Source of the DNA: a virus
Reading direction: 5' to 3' (one strand)
Length of the DNA stretch: 64,000 nucleotides
IMG/VR virus record: IMGVR_UViG_3300028840_001747
Location: 40,926-104,925 of that record
The notes beneath the pieces were generated by a model that was not told the origin of the DNA, made no database searches, and saw only the letters and a program-made list of their open reading frames with translations. A program made the position numbers and the translations under genes. Of this stretch, positions 32,523-41,595 are shown piece by piece (the first letter of the stretch is position 1; each line of letters opens with the position of its first letter).

Positions 32523-33429
32523 TGTTTATCTCCTTATAGCTCTTTTTATTTTTCATTTCTTCTTTATGATACCCCTTTTTGAGTCTCAAATGTTCCTTGT
32601 CAAAAATACCCTCTTTTACACCTTTTTTCAAATAATAACCTATTGACGAAATAGCATCACTTAAAAAATCTTCGTCAAATCTCAGATAATACCTGGCTCT
32701 CTTTTTACCCAAATCTTTTTCACTTTGAATGGCGATTTGTTTTATCATATCATCTTGTTTCATACCTTTTTTGACTTTTTTATCTTTAATCAACTTTTTC
32801 GCCAATTCTTCGTGATAATATTCCTCTTTCAATATATGTTGGTATTCCTCTACAATAATCTCATAAAGTCTTTCTCTTGTGATTCCCATTTTCACATTCT
32901 CCTTTTTGAGCCGTGATTTTTCTCGGCGACCCTTATTAGTTGATTCATCCTCAAATCCACTTATCTTGCCACCTTTATGTGACGCATCCTTTCCATCACC
33001 ATTTCCATATGTACCTTTATCCCTATTGTACTTATTCAACTCTGCTCGATATTTCTTCATCTTATCTGATGATTGAAATTTCTTGTATTCATCCTTGTAA
33101 TCTCGTTCTTTTTCTTCTTTCATCAACCCACGATTTACAAACCATTGTTTGTAAAATTGTGGAACATTGTTGAATTCCCTTATGGGAAATTCTTTGAGTA
33201 CCGTCCAATAGGCTTCCATTTGTAAAGATTGTCGTTCATTGTTTTGTGATGAAATAGGTACAATCTCATATTTGTCGCCAATCTTCTCGGCGCTCATCCA
33301 CGAGGCAAATGAGTTGTTTGTCTTGATCGCAATACGGTCACCATACGATTGTGTACCATATTTCTCAACCATCGCCTCATATAAAGCCTTGTCCGCATAT
33401 AATTTAAAATTTTTAAACTCTACAATCAT
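32500..33429 (-). CDS. Two-part protein with internal leader and internal start
   Basis: 309 residues. Part 1 (1-~180): alpha/beta domain (GDRIAIKTNNSFASWMSAEK), then an element widespread in phages, KMKKYRAELNKYNRDKGTYG followed by NGDGKDASHKGGKI and STNKGRREKSRLKK, basic and probably nucleic-acid binding. Part 2 starts MGITRERLYEIIVEEYQHIL and KEE, the leader type, then KLIKDKKVKKGMKQDDMIKQ and a helical end. AAAAAGGAGAATGTGAAA precedes ATG 32889 in frame, allowing a separate 129-residue product. The gene overlaps the previous stop by four bases. Function unknown. Confidence 0.6.
   Translation of the reverse strand: MIVEFKNFKLYADKALYEAMVEKYGTQSYGDRIAIKTNNSFASWMSAEKIGDKYEIVPISSQNNERQSLQMEAYWTVLKEFPIREFNNVPQFYKQWFVNRGLMKEEKERDYKDEYKKFQSSDKMKKYRAELNKYNRDKGTYGNGDGKDASHKGGKISGFEDESTNKGRREKSRLKKENVKMGITRERLYEIIVEEYQHILKEEYYHEELAKKLIKDKKVKKGMKQDDMIKQIAIQSEKDLGKKRARYYLRFDEDFLSDAISSIGYYLKKGVKEGIFDKEHLRLKKGYHKEEMKNKKSYKEINNGESKVK
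32887..32906 (-). promoter_or_regulatory. In-frame internal ribosome binding site and start
   Basis: AAAGGAG with nine bases to ATG 32889, inside the frame of 32500-33429 and at the start of the internal leader MGITRERLYEIIVEE. Third case of the same arrangement. Confidence 0.5.
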
Positions 33430-33692
33430 ACTTTCAACTCATTTATTCTTTTACCAATACGTGTAGATGATTCATACACTACTTGTTGTTTACCGGTTTC
33501 GGTGTTAATCACTTTGATGAATCCCCAATCTTTTTGATTCGCCCAACGATTGATAGTTTCAATAGCTTCCGTCATAGAAACAACATTATTGTGTCCACTG
33601 GCCCACTGTAATCTGTAGATTCTTGGATTATCTTCTTTGTTTTCATTTGTTTCGTCGATAATCTTTTGGACGATGTTTTCATAATCACTCAT
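33426..33692 (-). CDS. Small protein of unknown function
   Basis: 88 residues from the ATG at 33692, chosen because AGGAGAGATTAAA stands before it; the frame extends upstream into the end of the previous gene without a ribosome site. The product has an N-terminal helix (SDYENIVQKIIDETNENK) and a small alpha/beta fold (RIYRLQWASGHNNVVSMTEA, IETINRWANQKDWGFIKVIN, QQVVYESSTRIGKRINELKV). It looks like a DUF3892-type fold but I am not certain. The end overlaps the next start as ATGA. Confidence 0.6.
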   Translation of the reverse strand: MSDYENIVQKIIDETNENKEDNPRIYRLQWASGHNNVVSMTEAIETINRWANQKDWGFIKVINTETGKQQVVYESSTRIGKRINELKV

Positions 33693-33708
33693 TTTAATCT
33701 CTCCTATA

Positions 33709-34308
33709 TTATGTTGGTATCTTGTCAAATTCTAAACCATACTTTTCACACAACTTTATACAATTTCTGTACGCTGAAAAGGCTTCATGTTCATTATCAC
33801 TTTTTGACAATCTTTTTAATTTTTTTACTTTTTTAAATTCTTCATGAGTCATATTCCCATAAATAAAATTTTCCACCGTAGGAACATTATCTCGTTCTAT
33901 TTCTTCATGTAACAAACGACCGACTTTCCTATCATGTTCTTTCGTCGCAGTTAACGAATTTCCAAACATCATATTCGAAATGTTTTCATTACGTTGTGCG
34001 TCTTCATCTTTATATTCATACATCAAAAAATAAAGAAAATTCAATATTGGTGTATGTACCGTAGGAATAAACCCATGTTCCTTTACAACATCGGCTTCCG
34101 ATTTTCCTCGTCTTTTACCATCTTCAAGTAAAAGTTGTTGTTTTCGTGTTCCTTCCTCAATCCTTTTTTGGTATCGCTCATTATAATTATTAGCGACCTC
34201 ATTCAAACCCTCTTTTGATTTTTTGACCTTTTTGACCTGATCCACTATTCTATTACTCAAAATTGGATCATCTTTTAATATCGCCATGAGCGATGTACTC
34301 TTATTCAT
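33709..34308 (-). CDS. Unknown charged protein
   Basis: 199 residues, highly charged and helical (KKVKKSKEGLNEVANNYNER, KQQLLLEDGKRRGKSEADVV), with FIPTVHTPILNFLYFLMYEY in the middle and a C-terminal domain with YRNCIKLCEKYGLEFDKIPT. No signal, no span, no known motif. It is the first gene after the late-type motif at 34332 and has AAAGGTGACGT before its ATG. Confidence 0.6.
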   Translation of the reverse strand: MNKSTSLMAILKDDPILSNRIVDQVKKVKKSKEGLNEVANNYNERYQKRIEEGTRKQQLLLEDGKRRGKSEADVVKEHGFIPTVHTPILNFLYFLMYEYKDEDAQRNENISNMMFGNSLTATKEHDRKVGRLLHEEIERDNVPTVENFIYGNMTHEEFKKVKKLKRLSKSDNEHEAFSAYRNCIKLCEKYGLEFDKIPT

Positions 34309-34331
34309 ACGTCACCTTTCTATTATACACT

Positions 34332-34346
34332 ACATATAAATATATC
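34332..34346 (-). promoter_or_regulatory. Candidate late promoter motif before 33709-34308
   Basis: Coding-strand GATATATTTATATGTAG, ending about 24 bases upstream of the ATG at 34308, in the 60-base gap after the ligase-fusion gene. It would start the transcript through 34-28 kb, possibly to terminase. Confidence 0.5.
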
Positions 34347-34368
34347 TTTATTTTATTTACCCTCTTTT

Positions 34369-37167
34369 TTACCCAAATTTAATAGAACCAAGTATTTGAT
34401 TTATAGGGGCAAACGTTCCGGTCAACTTATAAAGTTTATCCTTATACATAAATGTAATTCCTTCAGTTGGCACTATAGCATCAAATCCACCGATTGCATT
34501 CAATCTATCAAGTTGTACTTTCAACTTTTCCATCTTCTTTACATCATTCGCCGTTTCAAGTTCCTTTATCGTAGAGTCCAATTCTTTCTTCATTCGTTGT
34601 TGTGACGATTCTGGGGCGACCGCAAGAAATTCATTCAAATTCTTTAACACCTGAGCACCTAACTCCAAAAATAATAATTCAAATGGTTGTAAATTCTTCT
34701 TAACTTGAACAGCATGTTTCGTCTTGTCATACTTTAACGCCCAATCCAAAAACTTCTTGTCGTCTATTTCCTTTTTCATATCGTTGACCTTGTATGACTT
34801 GTCATTGTACGCCCAACGTTTTATCAAATTCGTCAATACACTGTTTGGAAGTTTATATTTCTTCTTTTTCGCCTCTTTTGTAATAAAATCTTCCCACCAT
34901 TTTTGATGATACATAATGATTAAATCACTATCTTTTAATCCATATTTACTTTTTAACTTATTTAACCTATTATTGAACTTCGATTTTTGTTTTGAAAAAT
35001 CTTGTGACTTTGGTAATGTGATAATTGGATTTTTTGAAAGTTTGAAATTCTCTTGAACCTCTTGATTTATTTGACGTATCATTCCATCTAACATTCTCGC
35101 TGATTCAGTACTTCCGCCCACAGGATTTCCATCTTCATCATATTCAATCGATCCGTGAAAGATTAAAATAGGAAAATCATAAGGTACTACATTCGTTGTT
35201 GCTGGATAAACTACTTCAATGTTCATGAAATTTTTACCTTCATCAAATACTTTTCTTCGTTGTTTTTCACTCAACTTTGATATAGCATTTTCCATATCTT
35301 TCATAGCAAATGTAAACGCATCATGAATCGCACCACGTCCGGCAAACATATCACTTATTTGTTGTGTCGTAAGGGCTTCCGCTCCAAAATTTTTGATGTG
35401 TCCTTTGTTTCTTGCAGCGATTAATTTTCCATCTTTCCACGAAACCATAATGTTTTGACCATCTATTTTTTCTTGTACATTTTCAAGGCTTCCCTCAAGA
35501 GCCGTATCAATCATTGTTTTTAAGTCGCCAAAAGTTAAATCCCAATCATCAAATGGATGGGCAAGATGTCCAAACGCACCGCCTTCATTCAATACTTGTT
35601 TGTCGGTCATTACATTGTTTGTCCACCATTCTTTTGAAAAAATACTTTCCTCTAATGGTTGTGATGCGTCACTCGTATCTTGTACTAATGGTTCATGAGT
35701 CGCCATTTCTTTCTTTGGATCATCGATGATATTATCTTTCTTCTTATCACCTAATAACCAATCAACTACCTCATATCCCAAACGATTGGCGATGTGATCC
35801 ATGTGTGATTTGTATTTCGCTATTGGATCAGGATAAGTTGTGTCTCTTACTCCCACGTCACCAAATGAAACATCACTTACATGATCATATTTATATCTTT
35901 GATCAGCATATTCCTCTTTATCACCAGCTAAATAATCTACAATCTGCCATCCTAACTTGCCAGTTATTTCGTCCACGTCTCTATGATAATTGTTTGGATG
36001 TTTATAGAATGTGGCTGGCCCGTCGTCAACGGAAGCATCATCCGCTTGAGTTACCTCAAGTAATAGTTGTTTTACATTTACTTCACTTAAAAAATCCTCT
36101 ATTACGCTTGTCGCCAAGATTACACTCTCACTAAGTTTATTCGTGATCAAATCAAATGTTTTTTGATCAAATTTTCCATAAAGTTTTTTGTATAAAGCTT
36201 TCTTTCCCTTTTCACTTAATTGATCACTACCAAATAAATTTCTTAGTTGTGTTCCACTTATATTCTTTCCTGCTACATCTATCTTGAGTATAGGAGCAGT
36301 AATGTAATAACCCTCTTGATCAAATCCTTTTACATTTTTTCCGGTCCACGGTTTAAAATATTTTCCACCAAGGCGACCAGCATCTTTTTCACTAAATACC
36401 GTCACATAAGCAGTTTTACTTGGATCATATTTCTTTTTAATTTCTACAGGATTAAATGGATTTTTTACTTTAACTATATTACCCTTTGGTATATCAAAGT
36501 TTTTAGAAATTATTTGTTTCTTTTCCATAAAGTTAAAAGGCGATCTTCCTGGCTCAACTTTATCAGATGTACCGATAAAAGTATTCTTCTTTCCAAACTT
36601 TTTCGCTAATAAATCATACATAGAATAATGACCTTTATGAAATGGTTGAAATCGACCTGCAGTTACAGCAACTACGTCCTTTACTTCGTTTTCTTCCTCT
36701 TTCACTACCATTTTCTTCGGATTCGCCAACCATGAATCATTACCAAATCTACCCTCTCCAAGTTGTGAAGCACTATCATCAAAAGTCGTTAACGCTTGTT
36801 CTAATGGTAAATCTACTTTCGTTACTGGAATGGTGTAATCGTCGCCATGTACTTCTTTATAGGCTAACCATCTATGATGTCCATCAAGTATCTTTCCCTC
36901 TTTTGATACAAATAAAGGATGTGTTACCCAATCAGTTTCCTGTATTTTCTTTTTTAAACTCTCAAGTTTCTCCGGTATATAATCTTCTTGAGTCGGTTTT
37001 AAATCACTACATTTAGCATTTCCTTGTTCATATCCAATATCATTTTCATCAAAGATTTTCAATACCTCGTCCACATCCTTGCCCTTGACCTGAGGCATAT
37101 CTTTCCTCTCGATCTCTTGTATCATTTCTAAAATTATCGTTTCACTAAACTTCTTTATGTTATCCAT
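34369..37167 (-). CDS. Leader-bearing ParB-like / NMN-adenylyltransferase / nucleic-acid-ligase fusion
   Basis: 932 residues. 1-18: leader DNIKKFSETIILEMIQE. ~25-130: ParB/sulfiredoxin-like part with LDGHHRWLAYKE (94-105). ~164-345: nucleotidyltransferase of the NMNAT/cytidylyltransferase type, AGRFQPFHKGHYSMYDLL (170-187, the G-x-F-x-P-x-H-x-G-H motif) and ISGTQLRNLF (303-312). ~350-371: DFLSE and QLLLE joints. ~385-475: two copies of a ~60-residue unit (ITGKLGWQIVDYLAGDK, IANRLGYEVVDWLLGDK). After VLNE/GG (528): covalent nucleotidyltransferase of the RNA/DNA ligase class with EKIDGQN (566-572, Lys567 as the adenylated residue), RNKGHI, FMNIEVVYP and, near the end, PTEGITF and KLYKLTG. Activities would be NAD synthesis plus end joining. 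Joints end in [LV]-x-E, so it may be cut into separate enzymes in the head. Confidence 0.8.
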   Translation of the reverse strand: MDNIKKFSETIILEMIQEIERKDMPQVKGKDVDEVLKIFDENDIGYEQGNAKCSDLKPTQEDYIPEKLESLKKKIQETDWVTHPLFVSKEGKILDGHHRWLAYKEVHGDDYTIPVTKVDLPLEQALTTFDDSASQLGEGRFGNDSWLANPKKMVVKEEENEVKDVVAVTAGRFQPFHKGHYSMYDLLAKKFGKKNTFIGTSDKVEPGRSPFNFMEKKQIISKNFDIPKGNIVKVKNPFNPVEIKKKYDPSKTAYVTVFSEKDAGRLGGKYFKPWTGKNVKGFDQEGYYITAPILKIDVAGKNISGTQLRNLFGSDQLSEKGKKALYKKLYGKFDQKTFDLITNKLSESVILATSVIEDFLSEVNVKQLLLEVTQADDASVDDGPATFYKHPNNYHRDVDEITGKLGWQIVDYLAGDKEEYADQRYKYDHVSDVSFGDVGVRDTTYPDPIAKYKSHMDHIANRLGYEVVDWLLGDKKKDNIIDDPKKEMATHEPLVQDTSDASQPLEESIFSKEWWTNNVMTDKQVLNEGGAFGHLAHPFDDWDLTFGDLKTMIDTALEGSLENVQEKIDGQNIMVSWKDGKLIAARNKGHIKNFGAEALTTQQISDMFAGRGAIHDAFTFAMKDMENAISKLSEKQRRKVFDEGKNFMNIEVVYPATTNVVPYDFPILIFHGSIEYDEDGNPVGGSTESARMLDGMIRQINQEVQENFKLSKNPIITLPKSQDFSKQKSKFNNRLNKLKSKYGLKDSDLIIMYHQKWWEDFITKEAKKKKYKLPNSVLTNLIKRWAYNDKSYKVNDMKKEIDDKKFLDWALKYDKTKHAVQVKKNLQPFELLFLELGAQVLKNLNEFLAVAPESSQQRMKKELDSTIKELETANDVKKMEKLKVQLDRLNAIGGFDAIVPTEGITFMYKDKLYKLTGTFAPINQILGSIKFG

Positions 37168-37168
37168 A

Positions 37169-37723
37169 TTATTTTCCTACTTTTTGATACAACTTATCTT
37201 TTATCTTTGGATTTATTTCTATCTTTTTCGCCTCTAAATAATCCAAGGCTTTCTTGTATTTTAATTGTTGTTTTGGTGAAGGCTTATCACTCAAGTTGTC
37301 CTCTAAATCTAATAACTTTATATCAAACGCGGTTGGCGACATCTTAGCCAATTTGTAAAGATATGTAGAATAATCTATACCTTTATCATGTGACATAATC
37401 GTTACTAACTTAGCAATCGTTCCACCAAATAACTCTTTTATCCTCTTTAGAGTCCTTTGTGGATTTTTAGAATCTTCATACGTATCATGTAATATAGCAA
37501 GAATTTGATGTTTCTTTGATAACCCTCTCTTTTTTGCGCGGTGATACACCCGCATTGGATGTACCATATAGGGCAACGGAGATTTCTTTCTCCATTGACC
37601 GGAATGAACGTCACGAGCTAAATCAATAGCTTGTGTGACTTGATCTATTTCTACTAACGCAATATTGAAACGAAAGTCGTCATATTCTTCGCTTATTAAT
37701 TGACGTATCGATTCTCTTAACAA
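37169..37723 (-). CDS. Leader-bearing Mesh1/SpoT-type (p)ppGpp hydrolase
   Basis: 184 residues. Leader MLRESIRQLISE (Glu12), then an HD-fold domain of Mesh1 size. All metal and substrate positions known for Mesh1 can be placed: His40 in DVHSGQWRKKSPLPYMVHP, His79-Asp80 and Glu83-Asp84 in ILHDTYED, Asp139 and Asn143 in KLLDLEDNLSD. The domain lacks any synthetase part, so hydrolysis of the alarmone (or of NADPH, which Mesh1 also attacks) is the expected activity. Because of the leader I infer it is packed in the head and injected, where it could switch off the stringent response at once. It follows the fibre-side gene by 12 bases and lies one base before the ligase fusion. Confidence 0.82.
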   Translation of the reverse strand: MLRESIRQLISEEYDDFRFNIALVEIDQVTQAIDLARDVHSGQWRKKSPLPYMVHPMRVYHRAKKRGLSKKHQILAILHDTYEDSKNPQRTLKRIKELFGGTIAKLVTIMSHDKGIDYSTYLYKLAKMSPTAFDIKLLDLEDNLSDKPSPKQQLKYKKALDYLEAKKIEINPKIKDKLYQKVGK

Positions 37724-37735
37724 GAGTATTCTCCG

Positions 37736-38281
37736 TTATTGTAATATATTCTCCACTTGATACATGACCATTTTGGCTTGTATTGTATCTAAATCGTGAA
37801 ATCTCTTTTTCGCCCAAGCTTTGACTTTTGCACTCGGCTTGTAATCAAACTCAACATATTCCTTCAAAGTCTTTTTGTGTTTCTTTGGAAGTTTGTTGAA
37901 TTTCTCAATCAAGTTTTTGACCATCTTTTTGTCAGGTATTGAAATGTTCTCCGTAAATAATTGTTGTTTTGACTTCTCAACAACTTTTACTTCATTCACT
38001 AACACTTGACGTTTTTCAATCAAATATTCTTCTCTCAAAGGCTCAAATACTACATCCTTTACCTTTACTTCCATTGACGCCTTTCCCTTTGGATTTTTGA
38101 AATTGTCCATCGGTGGTAATTGGATTTTACAATTACCTAATACGTCAATCGTTCCTTCGAATACTCGATTTACATCCTCGTCTTGTAATACCAATCGCGC
38201 GGTCGCATCCTTTAATTCTGCTCCCTCAATCTTGATTTTACATTCCAAAACTTGTTTACGATCACTATGAAATCTTAACAT
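37736..38281 (-). CDS. Unknown protein following the beta-helix fibre
   Basis: 181 residues; the N-terminal half is beta-rich (LECKIKIEGAELKDATARLV, NCKIQLPPMDNFKNPKGKAS), the C-terminal half helical and basic (KKMVKNLIEKFNKLPKKHKK, KAWAKKRFHDLDTIQAKMVM). No leader and no span. A structural or fibre-assembly role is inferred only from position right after the fibre gene, 13 bases downstream. Family not recognised. Confidence 0.6.
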   Translation of the reverse strand: MLRFHSDRKQVLECKIKIEGAELKDATARLVLQDEDVNRVFEGTIDVLGNCKIQLPPMDNFKNPKGKASMEVKVKDVVFEPLREEYLIEKRQVLVNEVKVVEKSKQQLFTENISIPDKKMVKNLIEKFNKLPKKHKKTLKEYVEFDYKPSAKVKAWAKKRFHDLDTIQAKMVMYQVENILQ

Positions 38282-38293
38282 TATTTATCTCCA

Positions 38294-41152
38294 TTAAAAT
38301 TGATGTCCACCTTCACACCATTTTGTATATCTCGCAGTTAAATTTATAATAGCAACATTACCATCATACGGATCACCTACTGGACGTTCTATTGATACCC
38401 ACAACATATCACCAAATGAACCGCTTCCTCGACGAGAAACCATATCATCAACTGTCAAGTCAACATCATATGTTTTTTGTACATTGAGAGCAGATGGCGG
38501 AGGCACACTAATAGACATTGATTGTTGTGATCCATTTCCGGCATATGTTGGAGCATCACCCGTACCAGTATAAACACCATCACCATCACCAGAATATCCC
38601 CAACGAATATTCCAAGATATATTATTTGCTTCGGTTGTTGTTCCAATAACAGACCACCTTATTTGAATTGGACAACTTGTATCCAAATCTTCAGGTAAAT
38701 AGGCATTCAAACCAATCCTATCTGTTGCCCCATTGGCGAATAAGTTTTCAAGACGACCAACATCTAATGTGTCGCTCAAATAAACGTCTTGATTACCTGG
38801 TGAAGCTGCAGCAGCTTGAACCAAGTTTTGATCCCACGGTAATGTTCCCCACGGTCTTGCACGACCAAAATATTCCATAAATCCATCTTCATTTATTTCC
38901 ATTCTATTTGAATGTACCTTTACTTGATCTAACTTTACTGACCTTGATATAGGAGATGTTATTCTCCAGCGTGTCCAATATAAGTCAGTTCCATATCCAA
39001 CCGGATCATTCTTTTCCCAATCTTGACCCATTCTCCAATCAAATCTATATTGAAATGAACCAGTACGACCAGTTTGTGATAAACCTAATGGAAGATATTC
39101 GGCGGATGCTTCAGTTACCATATGATTATATTTCTTCCATCCACCTGCAGTATAATATTCACCAATAACAAGTCCACTACCAGTTTCTAATGCTTCTATT
39201 GAAGTCATTTTTTGACCAAATACTTTTTTGTAACCAACAGAATCCCGCATAGTAGAAGCAAAATAAAGCATATTGTCACTACCAGTATTAGTAAACTCAA
39301 CATATAAACCATCATCTATTGTACTTCCCGACACAGTTACATCTTTATATGTCAATGTTCCAGTATCAAAAGTATAAATCAACATTCCACGAGTATACGA
39401 ATCACCTTCACCAAGACAAGTTTCAGATGGAAATTCTGGTGAACCAACATGAAGTTCTCCAATAACATTTAATCCTTCATCACCTGTTACATCAGATAAA
39501 AATGATGTATATATGCCAGCACTTTGTGTTACGTCAAGTTTTGTACTATCAAACTCATTTCCATTACCAAAGAATTCGCCGGTCGGCGACAAAACTTGTA
39601 AATCATATTCGACAGAGTTTTGAGCGGAAATACTATTACCAACTAATTTAGAATTTGATCCGCTATTTCCTACTTGAGCTGAAATAAGCGCATATTCTAC
39701 ATCACAAGCCGTTATATGCATTTCTCCACCATCGTTTACAGAAAATGGGCGGTTCACATGATGAAATGACAAAGCAACTCCATCTACTTTTGATGCTGTA
39801 CCATTATATGAACCTTCACATAATATACCAAAACTATTTGTACCAGTATTTGTAGCCGGAACAATATGAAAAGTAGAAACATCCGCATGACTTCCACTTG
39901 TTACCCATAAACCTTTATTTATATTTTTACTTCTTGTTGATAAACCCGATACAATAAGATCTGATGCCGTACCTTCAGAAATAATAGCTGCCGTATCAAT
40001 GGGCGTTTGAAGTAATATTTCAAATCCAGTAACCCTAACCGTTCCATTTTTTAAGTGTAAAAATCTATCAGTAGAACCTCCACTATAATTAACATACGTC
40101 TTATACATTGTAACACCGATATTTGGATTATCTACCTCAATACAATAACTACAACTATTGAATAATATATTTTCTATTGGAATACCACCCGCTTCATTAA
40201 GTAAAATTACAGGTACAGTTCCATAATGTTCAAGTTGAAGATTCGCTATTGCTCCTCTATTACTGAATGTAAACAAATTTTCGCTATTATTATTAGCTCG
40301 TAAAACCGTCGAATACCAAGACCCTTGCCCCATTACAGATACATATGTTGGTATATGAATAGGATTATCTTCATAGTAAATACCAGGTCCTACGGAAACT
40401 ACATATCTATTTACATTTGAACTATCATTTATTGAAGCAACGGCACCACTAACATTTGTAAAATCGCCACCCGACGCTTCAACGCGAATGGTTTTTATAT
40501 TATATTCTTTCACTTCCCCAACATCCAACAAAAGCCTTCCCGTAAACGGATCGGATTTTAAAACATGACCTACTTGAATTGCATAATTTGGAGGCGTAGG
40601 CTTATCTCCAGTTAATTCACCAGCAACAGTAGGTGAAAGATATGCCACTTCACCTTCACTAATACCACTCGTATCTATATCATTTACTATACCAAATGAT
40701 GTTATATATCCAATAGAACCGGTTTCTATATCATGTGTTGCAACACCAACTACATTTTCTGACGTTTGAAGTTTATCAGCTTGAGCAAGATACGCATTTG
40801 GAATAGAGTCACCACCGGTTGAACCACTAATATAAACTGCTGATCCATTTGTAAGAGGCACACCATTATCATTATATACCCTTACCCACATTTCTTGACC
40901 AACTTGTAATGTTATGTCACTTTCATCATTGTATACTGCTAATGCTTTTGAACTACTATCGTAAAATATCAATCCCTCTTTCCATGATGGATTTGGCACA
41001 TCAGTAGCAAGTTGTATCTCACTCGCGGTCAATTCAATCGGAATAGGATCACCACGACCATCTAATAACTTATTACTTCCCGATTCATATTGTACAACTC
41101 TATGATAAGTAGCACTTATTCTTTGTCCTCTTAAATCATATTGTCCTGGCAT
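38294..41152 (-). CDS. Beta-helix tail fibre or tailspike
   Basis: 952 residues. N-terminal adaptor (1-~220) with IPIELTASEIQLATDVPNPS, a DSSSKALAVYNDESD segment and NGVPLTNGSAVYISGST, similar to fibre head-binding parts. From ~225 a right-handed beta-helix: IRVEASGGDFTNVSGAVASI, VGPGIYYEDNPIHIPTYVSV, MGQGSWYSTVL, then repeated short rungs up to ~residue 540. C-terminal beta-sandwich part with RVRW-type repeats and TYDVDLTVDDMVSRRGSGSF near the end. The helix could carry receptor binding or glycan depolymerase activity; I see no proven catalytic motif. It stands between enzymes of the cargo type, upstream of the hydrolase. Confidence 0.75.
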   Translation of the reverse strand: MPGQYDLRGQRISATYHRVVQYESGSNKLLDGRGDPIPIELTASEIQLATDVPNPSWKEGLIFYDSSSKALAVYNDESDITLQVGQEMWVRVYNDNGVPLTNGSAVYISGSTGGDSIPNAYLAQADKLQTSENVVGVATHDIETGSIGYITSFGIVNDIDTSGISEGEVAYLSPTVAGELTGDKPTPPNYAIQVGHVLKSDPFTGRLLLDVGEVKEYNIKTIRVEASGGDFTNVSGAVASINDSSNVNRYVVSVGPGIYYEDNPIHIPTYVSVMGQGSWYSTVLRANNNSENLFTFSNRGAIANLQLEHYGTVPVILLNEAGGIPIENILFNSCSYCIEVDNPNIGVTMYKTYVNYSGGSTDRFLHLKNGTVRVTGFEILLQTPIDTAAIISEGTASDLIVSGLSTRSKNINKGLWVTSGSHADVSTFHIVPATNTGTNSFGILCEGSYNGTASKVDGVALSFHHVNRPFSVNDGGEMHITACDVEYALISAQVGNSGSNSKLVGNSISAQNSVEYDLQVLSPTGEFFGNGNEFDSTKLDVTQSAGIYTSFLSDVTGDEGLNVIGELHVGSPEFPSETCLGEGDSYTRGMLIYTFDTGTLTYKDVTVSGSTIDDGLYVEFTNTGSDNMLYFASTMRDSVGYKKVFGQKMTSIEALETGSGLVIGEYYTAGGWKKYNHMVTEASAEYLPLGLSQTGRTGSFQYRFDWRMGQDWEKNDPVGYGTDLYWTRWRITSPISRSVKLDQVKVHSNRMEINEDGFMEYFGRARPWGTLPWDQNLVQAAAASPGNQDVYLSDTLDVGRLENLFANGATDRIGLNAYLPEDLDTSCPIQIRWSVIGTTTEANNISWNIRWGYSGDGDGVYTGTGDAPTYAGNGSQQSMSISVPPPSALNVQKTYDVDLTVDDMVSRRGSGSFGDMLWVSIERPVGDPYDGNVAIINLTARYTKWCEGGHQF

Positions 41153-41164
41153 AATTTATACCCC

Positions 41165-41569
41165 TCATATTATTTCAACGTTCTCTATCGTAACTTTATA
41201 CTTTTCGTATTCTTCTAAAACCAATTCCAAATCTTCTATCGTTACGTTGTATTCATTTATATCTTGTTCGGCAATATGGCGCACACCTTTAAGCGTCAAA
41301 ATGACCTTGACAACTTTTTTCTTATTTACATTGTCAATTTCATCCCACGCGTTCCAGGTATCTTGTTTCGTCCGGACGCCACCTCGGCTGCCACCATAGG
41401 CAACTTGTTTTAAAATCTCAACGACATCATCCGTCCACAAAGCAGCGGTTTCATTCCAAACTTCACCACTACTACCAGCTTGAACTTCTTTACCTTGATA
41501 CCTTATTACCGTTGTTTCAACTCCGTCCCACGTTAAAGGAGCATCAACCCATACATTTCTTTTCGCCAT
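41165..41569 (-). CDS. Small structural-region protein
   Basis: 134 residues starting MAKRNVWVDAPLTWDGVETT. The N-terminal part has TALWTDDVVEILKQVAYGGS (in fact AALWTDDVVEILKQ) and NAWDEIDNVNKKKVVKVILT, the C-terminus a Glu-rich helix (EYNVTIEDLELVLEEYEKYK). This looks like a small head or fibre-associated protein; family not recognised. The late-type motif lies just 14 bases upstream of the ATG. Confidence 0.6.
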   Translation of the reverse strand: MAKRNVWVDAPLTWDGVETTVIRYQGKEVQAGSSGEVWNETAALWTDDVVEILKQVAYGGSRGGVRTKQDTWNAWDEIDNVNKKKVVKVILTLKGVRHIAEQDINEYNVTIEDLELVLEEYEKYKVTIENVEII

Positions 41570-41580
41570 ACTTTACCTCA

Positions 41581-41594
41581 AGTATAAATATATA
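41581..41594 (-). promoter_or_regulatory. Candidate late promoter motif before the fibre gene block
   Basis: Coding-strand ATATATTTATACTT between the kinase stop and the ATG at 41569. It is the copy nearest to a start codon (14 bases), so if it is a -10-type element the transcript would begin very close to or at the ribosome site GAGGTAAAGT. Confidence 0.4.
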
Positions 41595-41595
41595 T

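Noticed and set aside
34369-37167. Frameshift or assembly error joining separate genes
   Set aside because: One continuous frame of 932 codons with no internal ribosome site at the joints and a leader at the start; similar [LV]-x-E joints occur in other genes.
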